Shown piece after piece: positions 55,136 to 64,000 of a stretch of 64,000 nt of DNA. Every line of letters begins with the position of its first letter. Position 1 is the first letter of the stretch. The stretch covers positions 1,967,333-2,031,332 of the forward strand of contig NZ_CP060707.1 in NCBI RefSeq assembly GCF_003048675.2. The letters run 5' to 3'. The stretch is from Campylobacter concisus (GTDB lineage Bacteria; Campylobacterota; Campylobacteria; Campylobacterales; Campylobacteraceae). The notes beneath the pieces were generated by a model. The model saw only the letters and a program-made list of their open reading frames with translations, had not been told where the DNA came from and did not search any database. The position numbers were made by a program, and so were the translations under genes.

Positions 55136-55149
55136 GGAACATCTTTTGC
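55136..55149 (+). promoter_or_regulatory. Sigma-54 promoter upstream of flgE
   Basis: TTGGAACATCTTTTGCTTT has the GG and GC dinucleotides at the -24/-12 spacing (GG at 55136-55137, GC at 55148-55149, ten bases between). Campylobacter hook genes are known to need RpoN. It is 47 bases before the flgE ATG. Confidence 0.8.
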
Positions 55150-55195
55150 TTTTGAAAGATTATAAAAATTTTAAAACGAGAAAAAGGATAAGCTC

Positions 55196-57640
55196 ATGAT
55201 GAGATCACTTTGGTCTGGTGTTTCAGGCCTACAAGCCCACCAGATAGCCATGGACGTAGAAGGCAACAATATCGCAAACGTCAATACCTATGGTTTTAAA
55301 TACAACCGCGCAAATTTTGCTGATATACTAAGCCAAACTCCAAGAGTTGCTACAGCTCCACAAGGCCAGCTAGGCGGTCAAAACGCTATGCAAATAGGTT
55401 TAGGAACGACCATAAACTCAACTACAAGAATTTTCTCACAAGGCACACTAACAGCCACTGATAAGCAAACCGACCTTGCTCTTCAAGGAAATGGCTTCTT
55501 TGTCGTCTCTCCAGATGGCGGAACGACAAGATACTATACAAGAAACGGCGATTTCGTCCGTGATAAGGCTGGTAACTTCGTAAATAATAGCGGCTACATC
55601 GTTCAAGGCTGGACTAGAGATGATGAGACTGGCACTATCGACTCAACAGGCCCTATAAGCAACATCGTCATCAAAGAAGGTCTTACAACTCCAGCAAGAG
55701 CGACAACAGAGGTAAAGATAAAAGGCAACCTTGACTCAGGCAACAGCATCGGTCAAAGAAGCACACCTATTTACGCACTTGATTCAGTTGCTGGCGGACG
55801 TGATTTTAATAATGATGGAATTTTAAATGCAAACGAAGTTCATAATGAAAACGATACAAACAACGATGAATTTTATACAAACTCAAGAAACGAGCAAATT
55901 TTAACAGAGCGTGGTGTCGATCTTGGCGTTACATTTGACGAGCTTGGAAACGGTCTTGCTCTAAGAGATGGTCAAGGTATCTGGGTAAGCTACGCAAACG
56001 CTAAAACTGAGAAATTTTCAGTAGGTAGCGCTCTAGCACAAAACATCGGTCAGATCAACCCACCAGCTACACTTGATATAACACTAAATGGACAAAACAT
56101 CAAAACTCAAGCTGGCACAATGACAAGCATTAGTGACGTTGCAGCTGCTATCAACGCTCAGTACAACAAAACTGGTGTTAGAGCTGAAATTTCAGAGGGT
56201 AACAAACTAACGCTTATAAACAGAAACAACTCAGGCACAACTGAAGAGACAAAAAACATCCACCTAACAGTAAATGCTGGAAACACAGTTGGCGGTCTAG
56301 CTAGTAAAGATATCATAACAGCTTATCAATATGTCTATACAAGCTCACAAACAACGGCAGTTCATCCAAATAACGATAAGATAGCAAGACAGATCACTAC
56401 AACAGAAGATCTTCGTGCTGCTATGCAAGAGGATGCTAGAAACCACGTTGATTACAACGGTGATGGTCAAATAAGAGCAAACTCTGACGCACTTGATGCT
56501 GCAAAACTTGCAACTGCTGCTCACAAGGTAGCCCCAGGTACAGGTGGCGCAGCTATAACAAACCCAGCCTATGCACTAGCATATAACAACGCTTATGCAG
56601 CAGCAGCTGGCACACCTGATCAAAAACACGCAGCAGGTGTTGCTGCACTTCAGGCAGTAGCTGGAGATGATACGAACGATGGCGTAAAGATCACTGTAAA
56701 TAAACTAGGTCAATTTCAACTAGAAAACCCTACAAATGAAATAGCTGACCAAGCCCTTTATATGACAACAACTGGCCTTACAAAACCAGCTCAAGGCACA
56801 AACAACGCAGCAGTAAACGAAAATGTTCGCTTTACAAATATCATGAAAGCACTTGATGGCGCACTAAGCCCAGGTCAAGCTCTAAGAGCAAGCGGCAAGA
56901 TGATGATGTCTAGCCACGGCTCAACAGCTGAGATCTTTGACTCACTTGGCTCAAAACACACAGTTAGTATCAGATGGGCAAAGACAGGCACTACAACAGA
57001 TGGTGGTACAGAGTGGAATATGATCATCCAAGTGCCAGAGCCTGCTAAGATAAACTACACAGGCGAGGGTCCAGATAACGTCGTAACTGGCTCATTGAGA
57101 TTTAACTCAAATGGCTCACTTGCTAGCTTTCACCCAGCTACGATAACATTTTCAGCTAACAACGGCTCACAAAGTGGTCAAAATGTTAGTTTAAATTTTG
57201 GCTTGGGAACAGACTTTAACGGACTAACAAGCTTTGATAAAGACTCTTCAACTGAGTCTATCTCACAAGATGGCTACACAGGTGGCACGCTAAATGACCT
57301 AAAGATCGACGAAACTGGTACGATCATCGGTGCATTTACAAACGGACAAAGCTTTGGTCTAGCTCAAGTGGCACTTGCTAGCTTTACAAACAACGAGGGT
57401 CTTCAAAGTGAGGGCGGAAACGTCTTTTCACAAACTGCAAACTCAGGCGAAGCAGTCATCGGCGCAGCAGGCACTGGCGATAAAGGAACGATCGCAGCTT
57501 CAAAACTAGAAGCTAGTAACGTCGATCTAAGCCGTGCGCTAACAGATCTTATCGTCATCCAAAGAGGCTTTCAAGCAAACTCAAAAACGATCACAACAAG
57601 TGACGAGATGCTAAACACACTTCTTCAACTAAAACAATAA
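55196..57640 (+). CDS. flgE: Flagellar hook protein FlgE
   Basis: 814 residues. The N-terminus MMRSLWSGVSGLQAHQIAMD and VEGNNIANVNTYGFKYNRAN are the flagellar rod/hook signature. DLALQGNGFFVVSPDGG follows. The C-terminal SNVDLSRALTDLIVIQRGFQ and ANSKTITTSDEMLNTLLQLK close the hook coiled coil. The variable middle (about 180-600) is rich in Asn, Thr, Ala. This long FlgE matches the large form of epsilonproteobacteria. It is the only gene after a sigma-54 promoter. Confidence 0.93.
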   Translation: MMRSLWSGVSGLQAHQIAMDVEGNNIANVNTYGFKYNRANFADILSQTPRVATAPQGQLGGQNAMQIGLGTTINSTTRIFSQGTLTATDKQTDLALQGNGFFVVSPDGGTTRYYTRNGDFVRDKAGNFVNNSGYIVQGWTRDDETGTIDSTGPISNIVIKEGLTTPARATTEVKIKGNLDSGNSIGQRSTPIYALDSVAGGRDFNNDGILNANEVHNENDTNNDEFYTNSRNEQILTERGVDLGVTFDELGNGLALRDGQGIWVSYANAKTEKFSVGSALAQNIGQINPPATLDITLNGQNIKTQAGTMTSISDVAAAINAQYNKTGVRAEISEGNKLTLINRNNSGTTEETKNIHLTVNAGNTVGGLASKDIITAYQYVYTSSQTTAVHPNNDKIARQITTTEDLRAAMQEDARNHVDYNGDGQIRANSDALDAAKLATAAHKVAPGTGGAAITNPAYALAYNNAYAAAAGTPDQKHAAGVAALQAVAGDDTNDGVKITVNKLGQFQLENPTNEIADQALYMTTTGLTKPAQGTNNAAVNENVRFTNIMKALDGALSPGQALRASGKMMMSSHGSTAEIFDSLGSKHTVSIRWAKTGTTTDGGTEWNMIIQVPEPAKINYTGEGPDNVVTGSLRFNSNGSLASFHPATITFSANNGSQSGQNVSLNFGLGTDFNGLTSFDKDSSTESISQDGYTGGTLNDLKIDETGTIIGAFTNGQSFGLAQVALASFTNNEGLQSEGGNVFSQTANSGEAVIGAAGTGDKGTIAASKLEASNVDLSRALTDLIVIQRGFQANSKTITTSDEMLNTLLQLKQ

Positions 57641-57641
57641 T

Positions 57642-57663
57642 AAAGGGGGCGCTCGCTCCCTTT
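57642..57663 (+). terminator. Terminator after flgE
   Basis: AAAGGGGGCG and CGCTCCCTTT form a 10-bp stem with one G-T wobble and a CT loop, two bases after the flgE stop, followed by TTAAATTT. Confidence 0.75.
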
Positions 57664-57729
57664 TAAATTTACAAATAAAATCAGCCTTCTTTTTGTAAAA
57701 TGCTAAAAAATTTTACAAAAAGAGAAAAT

Positions 57730-58356
57730 ATGCAAGTAACACTTCTAAATCACACCCCACTAAATATCTGCTCTCACGCGATCCGCACATGCTGGCAAAG
57801 CTTTGAAAAAGGCGATAATGGTGGCGAAAAAGATGTCGAACTGATAGATAGGGTGGGTAATAAATTTAAACACGCTTCAACACTAGAGCATCTTTACTAC
57901 AACTTCTACATCCAAGGCATCTCGCGTGCACTACTACAAGAGCTAGCCCGCCACCGCATAGCAAGCCTAAGCGTCAAATCAACCCGTTACACACTAAAAG
58001 AGCTAAAAAAGGAGGAGAAATTTGAAGTAGGGCAGTTTGAGCGTGCGGCTAAATTTATCGTGCTAACAAATGACGAAATGGTCGATAACGCAAGCATAAA
58101 AGCGCTTGAAAATTTACGTGAAATTTTAGCCTCAACCACAAAAAGCCTTGATATCGTTAAATACTGCTTGCCAGAATGCTATAAGACAGAGCTTACATGG
58201 AGCATAAACGCTAGAAGCTTGCAAAATTTCATCTCTCTTAGAAGCTCAAAGTCAGCCCTTTGGGAGATAAGAAATTTAGCAAATGCTATCTACGACGCCT
58301 TGCCAAATGAGCATAAATTTATCTTTGAGAAGTGCTTGCCAGAGGATGAGGGCTAA
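57730..58356 (+). CDS. thyX: Flavin-dependent thymidylate synthase
   Basis: 208 residues from the ATG at 57730 (AAGAG upstream); an in-frame ATG at 57700 is within the upstream leader. The ThyX motif RHRIASLSVKSTRY is present, with QSFEKGDNGGEKD and SLRSSKSALWEIR. It makes dTMP from dUMP with FADH2 and methylene-tetrahydrofolate, replacing ThyA. Length matches the family. Confidence 0.94.
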   Translation: MQVTLLNHTPLNICSHAIRTCWQSFEKGDNGGEKDVELIDRVGNKFKHASTLEHLYYNFYIQGISRALLQELARHRIASLSVKSTRYTLKELKKEEKFEVGQFERAAKFIVLTNDEMVDNASIKALENLREILASTTKSLDIVKYCLPECYKTELTWSINARSLQNFISLRSSKSALWEIRNLANAIYDALPNEHKFIFEKCLPEDEG

Positions 58357-58386
58357 AATTAAAAGTAGTTAAATAAAGAGAAAGAA

Positions 58387-58677
58387 CTAAAATTTTATGC
58401 TTGGTAAATTCTCTTTGTAGATCAAAAGTATAGTTATAGTCTCTTTTTCTTTATCGATATAAAATGGAACAACATAACCATGAAATATCAAGTCTCTAAC
58501 ATCATCATCGTTTATATCTAAATTTTTACGAAAACGATACGGCATATATTTTATCTCTTCGATCTTTGTTATCAGATCATTGTAAAAAAGTACCGCCTTC
58601 TCAACACTATCTTTAGCTATAAATTTAGTGATCTTATCAGTAGCTTGCTCAAATTCCTTAGAAAATTTTACTCTCAT
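58387..58677 (-). CDS. RelE/ParE-type toxin
   Basis: 96 residues from the ATG at 58677; three upstream codons (TTG GTG CAG) are less likely. RVKFSKEFEQATDKITKFIA, NDLITKIEEIKYMPYRFRKN and LIFHGYVVPFYIDKEKETIT fit the ParE/RelE fold. It overlaps the antitoxin end by 20 bases, the usual coupling. Whether it targets gyrase or ribosome-bound mRNA is unknown. Confidence 0.82.
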   Translation of the reverse strand: MRVKFSKEFEQATDKITKFIAKDSVEKAVLFYNDLITKIEEIKYMPYRFRKNLDINDDDVRDLIFHGYVVPFYIDKEKETITILLIYKENLPSIKF

Positions 58678-58924
58678 CTGCACCAAGTCCTATGAGCAAC
58701 TCTCTTTTATGACTTTTAAATTCATCTTCTTCAACACATTCAAGCTCACTATTTTTAGCCTTAAAAGCTACATCTTTTAGATATTTTGCATCCTCTTTAC
58801 AAAGTCTGTATCCATCATTTTCCATCTTAAACTGAGGATCGATCTTTTTTATAGCTTCGTAGGCATCTTGTAAAATTTGGGCTATCTGAGGCGTTATATC
58901 ACCTTTAAAAATTGTAGTTGTCAT
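58658..58924 (-). CDS. Antitoxin of ParE/RelE-type toxin
   Basis: 88 residues, ATG with AAAGGATATAAG upstream. Mixed helical protein (IAQILQDAYEAIKKID, DAKYLKDVAFKAKNS) ending RELLIGLGADESKIF. It starts MTTTI as the 7123-7320 antitoxin does, although the rest differs. Assignment is by operon layout. Confidence 0.7.
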   Translation of the reverse strand: MTTTIFKGDITPQIAQILQDAYEAIKKIDPQFKMENDGYRLCKEDAKYLKDVAFKAKNSELECVEEDEFKSHKRELLIGLGADESKIF

Positions 58925-58940
58925 CTTATATCCTTTAAAT

Positions 58941-60047
58941 TTACTTTTTCAAAACGTAAAGAAGTTCGTCTACGTGGATGTTTCTAGCTTTTAAATTTCT
59001 GCTGCCGCGGTAGGCATTATACTTTTGGCGCAGTAGATGAACTTTGCCCATTTTATTTAGGTTTTTATCAAATTCATCTTGGTTGATAAAGCCCTCTGAG
59101 TTAAATGAGATGAGCACAAATTTCGCCTTTAAATTTGCTATCAGCTCGAAAAATGCCTCGCTTGCTGATGATTTTTTATTAAAAACTGATCTGTTCCAGT
59201 CCTTTGCGATGCCTGAGACTTTTGAAATTTTACTTGGCTCTTCATAGCTTGCGATGAGATTTAGCATGAAGTAGTTTGAGCCGTATGGATGCTGGTTATA
59301 AGGTGGGTCAAGATAGACTAGATCGAGCTTATCAAGCTCTTTTGCTAGCAAATTTGCGTCCTTTTGATAGACCTCAAATGGCACGCTGAAATTTGAAAAA
59401 ATTGGCTTAGTCAAATTTATATCAGAAGTGATCCTTGAGATGGCATTTTGCCCCCTGCCACCAAACTGACCGATGCCCTCTTTATTTTTATGAAAACCTT
59501 TAAAAATTCCACTCGTATTTGCATGCACACTTGCGTTATAAAGTAGTGGAGCTATGAAAAATTTTCTCATTTCAGCTGGCAATATCTCATCTATGAGCCT
59601 TCTTGCGGTGTCAATGAATATGGCATTTTTTCTTGTGTAAAAGACCCGCTCGCCAAAAGCGATATTTTCGTCATCTTGTGGGGCATAAAGCTTTGTTATA
59701 AAGCCCTCATAAAGGTTTTCTTTTATCTCTTTTTCAAGCTTTTTTTGCCAGAAATTTATCTCATCTCTTAGTTCACTTGTGGCGTTTTGCAAATAACATG
59801 AGTTTGTGATGAAGCTGTAAAGCTCCAAGTCGTTGGCGACTAGAAATTCGCTATTTTGTTTTAAAAACCTAGCCACCACGCCGCTTCCACTAAAGAGGTC
59901 ACAGCAGCTAAGCTTCTCTTTTTTAAGCTCGTCTTTTGCGTATTTTACGCCTCGCTCGATAAAGCCTAAAAGAGAGCGTTTGTTACCAAGATAGGTTAAA
60001 ATTTGCTCTTTTAGATAGGCTTGATTTTCTTGTTTTACTGGCTTCAA
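58941..60047 (-). CDS. Adenine-N6 DNA methyltransferase, Dam/D12-like, orphan
   Basis: 368 residues. TYLGNKRSLLGFI is the FxGxK-type motif, DLFSGSGVVARFL the SAM-binding motif I and YLDPPYNQHPYGSNYFML the catalytic DPPY motif. A target-recognition insert (about 110-230) separates them. No restriction endonuclease is adjacent. It begins one base beyond luxS and is probably co-transcribed. The recognition sequence is unknown. Confidence 0.85.
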   Translation of the reverse strand: MKPVKQENQAYLKEQILTYLGNKRSLLGFIERGVKYAKDELKKEKLSCCDLFSGSGVVARFLKQNSEFLVANDLELYSFITNSCYLQNATSELRDEINFWQKKLEKEIKENLYEGFITKLYAPQDDENIAFGERVFYTRKNAIFIDTARRLIDEILPAEMRKFFIAPLLYNASVHANTSGIFKGFHKNKEGIGQFGGRGQNAISRITSDINLTKPIFSNFSVPFEVYQKDANLLAKELDKLDLVYLDPPYNQHPYGSNYFMLNLIASYEEPSKISKVSGIAKDWNRSVFNKKSSASEAFFELIANLKAKFVLISFNSEGFINQDEFDKNLNKMGKVHLLRQKYNAYRGSRNLKARNIHVDELLYVLKK

Positions 60048-60048
60048 A

Positions 60049-60564
60049 TCAGTGCTTTTTTAGTCCCATAGCATCAACGTCAAGCTTGATCTCTTCGTTG
60101 TTTATGATGACTAGACCGTGATCCAGAATTTTCTTTGCTATGGCGTGTGCCTCTTCAAGTGAGTGCATCTTGTAGGTGCCGCATTGAAATTTATTTAGCT
60201 CTGGAATTTGATCTTGAGTTTTGACCTCTAAGATATCCTTCATCGAAGCAAGCCATGCCTTTTTTACAGCTTCTTCGCTAGGTGTGCCGATCACGCTCAT
60301 ATAAAAGCCAGTCCTACAGCCCATCGGTGAGATGTCTATGATCTCCACGCCGTTGCCATTTAAATGGTTTCTCATAAAACCAGCAAATAGGTGCTCTAAA
60401 GTGTGAGTGCCTTTTTCTGGCAAAATTTCCTCATTTGGCTTGCAAAATCTCAAGTCAAAAACGCTGATATCATCGCCCTTTGGGGTCTTCATACTCTTTG
60501 CTAGTCTAACTCCTGGGGCTTTCATCTTCACATGATCTACGCAAAAACTATCAAGTAGTGGCAT
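60049..60564 (-). CDS. luxS: S-ribosylhomocysteine lyase (AI-2 synthesis)
   Basis: 171 residues. The metal ligands are H54 and H58 in HTLEH and C128 in QCGTY; C83 in GCRTG and E57 are catalytic. The length is normal. It cleaves S-ribosylhomocysteine to homocysteine and DPD, the AI-2 precursor, detoxifying the product of SAM-dependent methylation. The methyltransferase gene downstream would make the SAH that feeds this path. Confidence 0.95.
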   Translation of the reverse strand: MPLLDSFCVDHVKMKAPGVRLAKSMKTPKGDDISVFDLRFCKPNEEILPEKGTHTLEHLFAGFMRNHLNGNGVEIIDISPMGCRTGFYMSVIGTPSEEAVKKAWLASMKDILEVKTQDQIPELNKFQCGTYKMHSLEEAHAIAKKILDHGLVIINNEEIKLDVDAMGLKKH

Positions 60565-60661
60565 ATATTCTCCTTTAAATTTTTGGTAATTTTAGCGTAA
60601 AAAAGATTTAAAATTTAAAGGCCCACGTAAATTTACATGAGCCTAGTAGTATTTTGGGGTA

Positions 60662-62626
60662 TTAAAATTTATTTTTTCTAACGTCTGTTAGTATGACCTT
60701 TGCCATGCTGTCTATCTCGCTAGTTACGTCATTTGTGTTACTAACAACGCTTCTATTTTCTTTTGTGACGTTATCTATTTGAGCGACACTTCTATTTATC
60801 ATATTTATGCCCTCAGCCTGCTCTTTTATGCTCTCACTCATCTCATTTATTGATTGAGCCAATACATTTGTATTTGCTTCGATCTCGCCAAGGCTCTTTT
60901 GAGTGCGCTCAGCTAGTTTTCTAACCTCATCGGCCACAACCGCAAAGCCACGTCCGTGTTCTCCTGCACGAGCTGCTTCTATGGCGGCATTTAGGGCTAG
61001 TAAATTTGTCTGATCAGCGATGTCACGGATGATGACGATGATATTTTTGATCTCTTCACTTTGTCTTATGACGTCTCCTGTCTTTTGCGAGATAGCATTC
61101 ATCGAGCTACTCATCTGTTCAACCGCAGCCGCGCTCTCTTGGATAGAGTCAGCTTGTTTGCTCGCACCCTCAGTTAAATTTCTCATAGACTCAGCAAGCA
61201 TAGTTGCCTTTTCTTCTAAAATTTGAGCTTGATTTAGGTTGCTATTTAGCATAGCGCTTATAGCATCACCTGCATTATTTATGCCAACTATCATGGCCTT
61301 TAGATCAGCCTCTATGTCATCTCTTAGCTCGATCTTAGCGGTGTAATCGTTATTTGAGTAGGCTTTTAGGATATTTATGACGCTGCCTAAATTTTGACTG
61401 ATAGAGCTAAAGAAAGTGTTTAGTAAATCTTTTAGCTTGATGAGTGATGGGTTGTTTGGATTCTCACTTAGTTTGACGCCTAAATTTCCTCTTATCATAT
61501 TATTTGCAGCTACATTTAGCTCTTCAAGCATGGTGTTATCTTTTTTGATGCCAGCTATGACTTTGTCGATATTTTTGTTTATCTCTTCGCTCATCACGCC
61601 AAATTCATCAGTCGTGTGGATGTCTAGCTTGCTTGGAGCGGTGCTGCTCTCATAAGTGATAAATTTAAACGTATCAGAAAGCTTCTCTTGGATAACGCTG
61701 ATAGGCTTAAGCGAGCGTTTTAGTAGCACGAAAACAATGGCTGAGAGTATGACTATAAAGAGCACTGCAAGTATTAGTTGTGCTTTTAAAATAGGCATAG
61801 TGTGGTTTGAAAAGGTATCCGCACCTATGGCAACGGTTGCAAGCCAGCCATCATCGTTGATAGGTAAAATTTTAGCCGTTACATCTTGGTTTTTAGAGTT
61901 TTTATATGAGATCAGACCATTTTCATCAAATTCTTTATTGGCATATTTTTCTGAGACAACCTTTGTAGCTGGCAAGATAGTGCCAACTTCTGAAGCTACG
62001 TCAGAAAAGAGCATAGTGCCATCTTTTCTCATCACATAAGCATATCCGCCATCGCCAGTGTTGCCTATTTCGATGATCTTGTCGCTAACTTTCTTTACAT
62101 CTACGTCTATACCAGCAACGCCAACAAATTTACCATTTTTAGTGACTGGAGCTGTGAAAGTTACAACAAGATCATTTGTAGAAGTGATCCTTGGCTCGGT
62201 ATAAATTTCTTTATTTTTCTCTTTTGTGCTCTTATACCAGCCTCTAGTTCTTGGGTCGTAGTTATCAGCTACGGTTGTTCTTTTACCATCTGACTGAAAG
62301 AAGTGTCCGTCCTCATCGCCGTAATAGACATATTTCACCGCAGAGTTTGCGACCTTTTTTTCTAATAAGACAAAATTCATTATCTCATCGCCACTTTGAG
62401 TGCCTTCAACTGCTGATGAAATTTTCTTGACGTACTCTAAATTTTCATCAAAAAAAGTGTTTGCAACACTTTTTATATCTTTGAGGACCTGATCCTCTTT
62501 GCCACTGACAAGCTCAACGATCTTGTCCTTTGAAGTAAAATAACTAACCGCCGAGATAGCGCAAAACGAGATGATGAGTAAGATCATCAAGGCGAGTGCT
62601 ATCTTATTTGTGATAGAACGAAACAC
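60662..62626 (-). CDS. Methyl-accepting chemotaxis protein with double-Cache domain
   Basis: 654 residues from a GTG at 62626 with AAAGGAG six bases upstream ([16 protein letters not shown]); a frame to 62680 is open but lacks that spacing. A dCache_1 sensor ([48 protein letters not shown]) lies between helices at about 8-30 and 285-310. HAMP and the signalling tip [20 protein letters not shown] follow. dCache_1 receptors often bind amino acids; ligand unknown. Confidence 0.9.
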   Translation of the reverse strand: MFRSITNKIALALMILLIISFCAISAVSYFTSKDKIVELVSGKEDQVLKDIKSVANTFFDENLEYVKKISSAVEGTQSGDEIMNFVLLEKKVANSAVKYVYYGDEDGHFFQSDGKRTTVADNYDPRTRGWYKSTKEKNKEIYTEPRITSTNDLVVTFTAPVTKNGKFVGVAGIDVDVKKVSDKIIEIGNTGDGGYAYVMRKDGTMLFSDVASEVGTILPATKVVSEKYANKEFDENGLISYKNSKNQDVTAKILPINDDGWLATVAIGADTFSNHTMPILKAQLILAVLFIVILSAIVFVLLKRSLKPISVIQEKLSDTFKFITYESSTAPSKLDIHTTDEFGVMSEEINKNIDKVIAGIKKDNTMLEELNVAANNMIRGNLGVKLSENPNNPSLIKLKDLLNTFFSSISQNLGSVINILKAYSNNDYTAKIELRDDIEADLKAMIVGINNAGDAISAMLNSNLNQAQILEEKATMLAESMRNLTEGASKQADSIQESAAAVEQMSSSMNAISQKTGDVIRQSEEIKNIIVIIRDIADQTNLLALNAAIEAARAGEHGRGFAVVADEVRKLAERTQKSLGEIEANTNVLAQSINEMSESIKEQAEGINMINRSVAQIDNVTKENRSVVSNTNDVTSEIDSMAKVILTDVRKNKF

Positions 62627-62692
62627 CTCTGCTCCTTTAAATTTTGTTTGAAATTTATTTGTAAAACAAAATCGGAGCAAAAGTATAAATGT

Positions 62693-63382
62693 TTATAGTG
62701 TTCTCATAAATTCGGTGCTATAAATTCCTTCGATGCGTCTTTTCATATCATCATGCCAGCCATTTGTAAGAGTAGTGAGGGCGTTAAATTTCTCTAGTAA
62801 ATTTAAATTTTCACTTGGCGCGTAAAATAGCCTATTTATCTCTAAAATGCTCATATGAACTGGGTCACTTTCTACAACCTCTATCATGTCACCTGCTTTG
62901 CATGAGCCTGGCGTAAGAACGCGGTAGTACCAGCCAGTAAGGCCTGTTTCAAAGATGTGAGTAGCCATATTTTCGTTGCCCCATCTTTTTGAGAGCTTAA
63001 AGCATGGCTTTCTAGGCTGCGAGACTTGAAGCACAAGCGAGCCCACCTTGTGGATATCGCCCACGCAGACGCAGCTCTCATCAAGCCCATCAACGCATAA
63101 ATTTTCCCCCATCGCCCCATAAGCCATGTTTTTTAATCCTAAAAATTTCTCCCACTCGGCGTAGTTTGCAAATGAATTTGCAAATACAGCTTTCTCAGGG
63201 CCGCCATGGTGCTTCGTATCAGCGACGCTATCGCCCTCAAAGCCAAGCTCATTTGCGAAAATTTCGCCATTTTGAGCTACTTTAAAAATAGCTGAGCTCC
63301 AAGGTAAATTTAGCTTATCAGTTGCATTTTGCGAGCCGTAGTTTTTCACATCTCCAATTAGTAAAGCTTTTAGTGTTGCCAT
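62693..63382 (-). CDS. MOSC-domain protein, YiiM-like
   Basis: 229 residues. The MOSC core has HHGGPEKAVFANSF, GAMGENL and SQPRKPCFKLSKRW with the conserved Cys, followed by a C-terminal 3-alpha segment (HMSILEINRLFYA...). YiiM proteins use a molybdenum cofactor to reduce N-hydroxylated compounds. It lies just before ruvC. The function is by family only. Confidence 0.85.
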   Translation of the reverse strand: MATLKALLIGDVKNYGSQNATDKLNLPWSSAIFKVAQNGEIFANELGFEGDSVADTKHHGGPEKAVFANSFANYAEWEKFLGLKNMAYGAMGENLCVDGLDESCVCVGDIHKVGSLVLQVSQPRKPCFKLSKRWGNENMATHIFETGLTGWYYRVLTPGSCKAGDMIEVVESDPVHMSILEINRLFYAPSENLNLLEKFNALTTLTNGWHDDMKRRIEGIYSTEFMRTL

Positions 63383-63398
63383 ATTTTTCCTATCAAAT

Positions 63399-63872
63399 TT
63401 AGTTTATTCTTAAATTATTCGCGTGAGTTAGTGCGATCGCGATAGCATCGGTGATATCAAGCGGTTTTATCTCTTTATTTATACCTAAAATTTTCTTCAC
63501 CATAAATGCCACCTGCTCTTTGTCAGCCTTTGCCTTGCCAGTGACTGTTTTTTTCACTTGAAGCGGCGTATATTCGGCAAAATCCCCATGAAGCTGCAAA
63601 ATTTTAAGACTAAGTGCCCCGCGAAACTGAGCGAGCTTTAAGACAGTTTTTGGGTTGTAGGCAAAAAAGATGTCTTCTATCGCGACCTCGTCAAATTTAT
63701 GGTTTTTAAAGATGAGATCAAGCCCCTCGCAAAGCTCTGTTATTTGGTATTGAAGCGTGTTTGGCTTTATCTTTATAAGCCCAGCTTCAAGAAGTATGGT
63801 TTTAAATTTGCTCTTTTCAAGTATCGCGTAACCGCAATTTTTCGTGCCTGGATCGATTCCTAAAATTTTCAT
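63399..63872 (-). CDS. ruvC: Crossover junction endodeoxyribonuclease RuvC
   Basis: 157 residues from the ATG at 63872 (a GTG precedes it). [14 protein letters not shown] carries catalytic D7; [14 protein letters not shown] the catalytic Glu; [12 protein letters not shown] the final acidic pair. It resolves Holliday junctions with RuvAB. In C. jejuni ruvC lies next to dnaA at the origin, and here it is last before the repeated sites near the window end. Confidence 0.94.
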   Translation of the reverse strand: MKILGIDPGTKNCGYAILEKSKFKTILLEAGLIKIKPNTLQYQITELCEGLDLIFKNHKFDEVAIEDIFFAYNPKTVLKLAQFRGALSLKILQLHGDFAEYTPLQVKKTVTGKAKADKEQVAFMVKKILGINKEIKPLDITDAIAIALTHANNLRIN

Positions 63873-63887
63873 CACAATCTTTTCAAT

Positions 63888-63921
63888 ACTTTTTCACGAC
63901 TTTTTCACGCCGTGAAAAAGT
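63888..63921. promoter_or_regulatory. Cluster of three TTTTTCACG sites, candidate DnaA boxes
   Basis: ACTTTTTCACG occurs twice directly (63888-63898, 63899-63909) and once inverted (63911-63921). All have the TTCAC core reported for epsilonproteobacterial DnaA boxes. They lie upstream of ruvC in the spot that precedes dnaA in Campylobacter. The next 79 bases are AT-rich. This could be the left edge of oriC. Confidence 0.6.
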
Positions 63922-64000
63922 TTGTCGGAGTTTAACAAAGGTTTTATTAAATTTAAGATAAAATCGCTAATAAAATTAATTACTTCAAAAGGGTTTAAAT

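Noticed and set aside
1..64000. rRNA, tRNA, CRISPR, prophage or insertion sequence
   Set aside because: Looked for tRNA-like CCA ends and cloverleaf arms, transposase motifs and direct repeats at gene boundaries without finding any that convinced; a dedicated search could still find a short tRNA.

Overview
The window looks like a chromosomal segment of an epsilonproteobacterium of the Campylobacter type, probably close to C. concisus or C. curvus. The evidence is low GC with AT-rich spacers, a desulforubrerythrin, an RNase J with a long basic N-terminal extension, ThyX, a sigma-54 flagellar hook gene and an mcc sulfite-respiration operon. Most genes lie on the minus strand. The right end (ruvC followed by repeated TTTTTCACG sites) looks like the edge of the ruvC-oriC-dnaA region, so most genes are transcribed in the direction of fork movement away from the origin. 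No rRNA, tRNA, CRISPR array, prophage or insertion sequence was recognised. Species assignment and family names come from reading the proteins, not from searches.

Layout. 1-2537: N-terminal part of a large repeat adhesin with a LapA-like retention module, cut by the window edge. 3.0-5.4 kb: a two-component pair. 5.4-6.7 kb: a DsbB/DsbI plus DsbA disulfide pair. 6.9-7.3 kb: a toxin-antitoxin pair whose YafQ-like toxin carries an in-frame stop. 7.4-10.2 kb: desulforubrerythrin and small envelope proteins, including an overlooked 48-codon gene. 10.2-14.9 kb: a secreted tannase-like esterase with a flavin reductase, two Rossmann-fold oxidoreductases and an iron alcohol dehydrogenase. 15-21 kb: anaerobic and aerobic ribonucleotide reductases; the glycyl-radical domain of the anaerobic enzyme is a separate 56-residue gene. 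21.5-35.7 kb: housekeeping genes (purB, rlmN, hisF, SF1 helicase, rsmA, rnj, kdsD, rluB) and a frameshifted Sel1-repeat gene.

35.7-50.3 kb is the most striking region. A tightly packed minus-strand operon encodes MccA, an octahaem sulfite reductase with seven CXXCH motifs and one CX15CH, then MccB, MccC, MccD and the CcsA1 haem lyase. Eight further genes follow: a Sel1 protein, an unknown protein, a NosL-like copper chaperone, a 61-residue protein, an FtsX/MacB-like permease, its ATPase, a polytopic CPYC membrane protein and an exported unknown. It is preceded by mccR/mccS; the sensor kinase itself carries a CXXCH in its extracytoplasmic domain. Together these suggest electron flow from quinol through MccD/MccC to MccA, with dedicated haem and copper maturation and a possibly haem-based sensor.

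50.5-64 kb: two chemoreceptors, pyrE, an Na+/H+ antiporter, two more toxin-antitoxin pairs, flgE behind a consensus sigma-54 promoter, thyX, luxS coupled to an orphan adenine methyltransferase, a MOSC protein, ruvC and candidate DnaA boxes.
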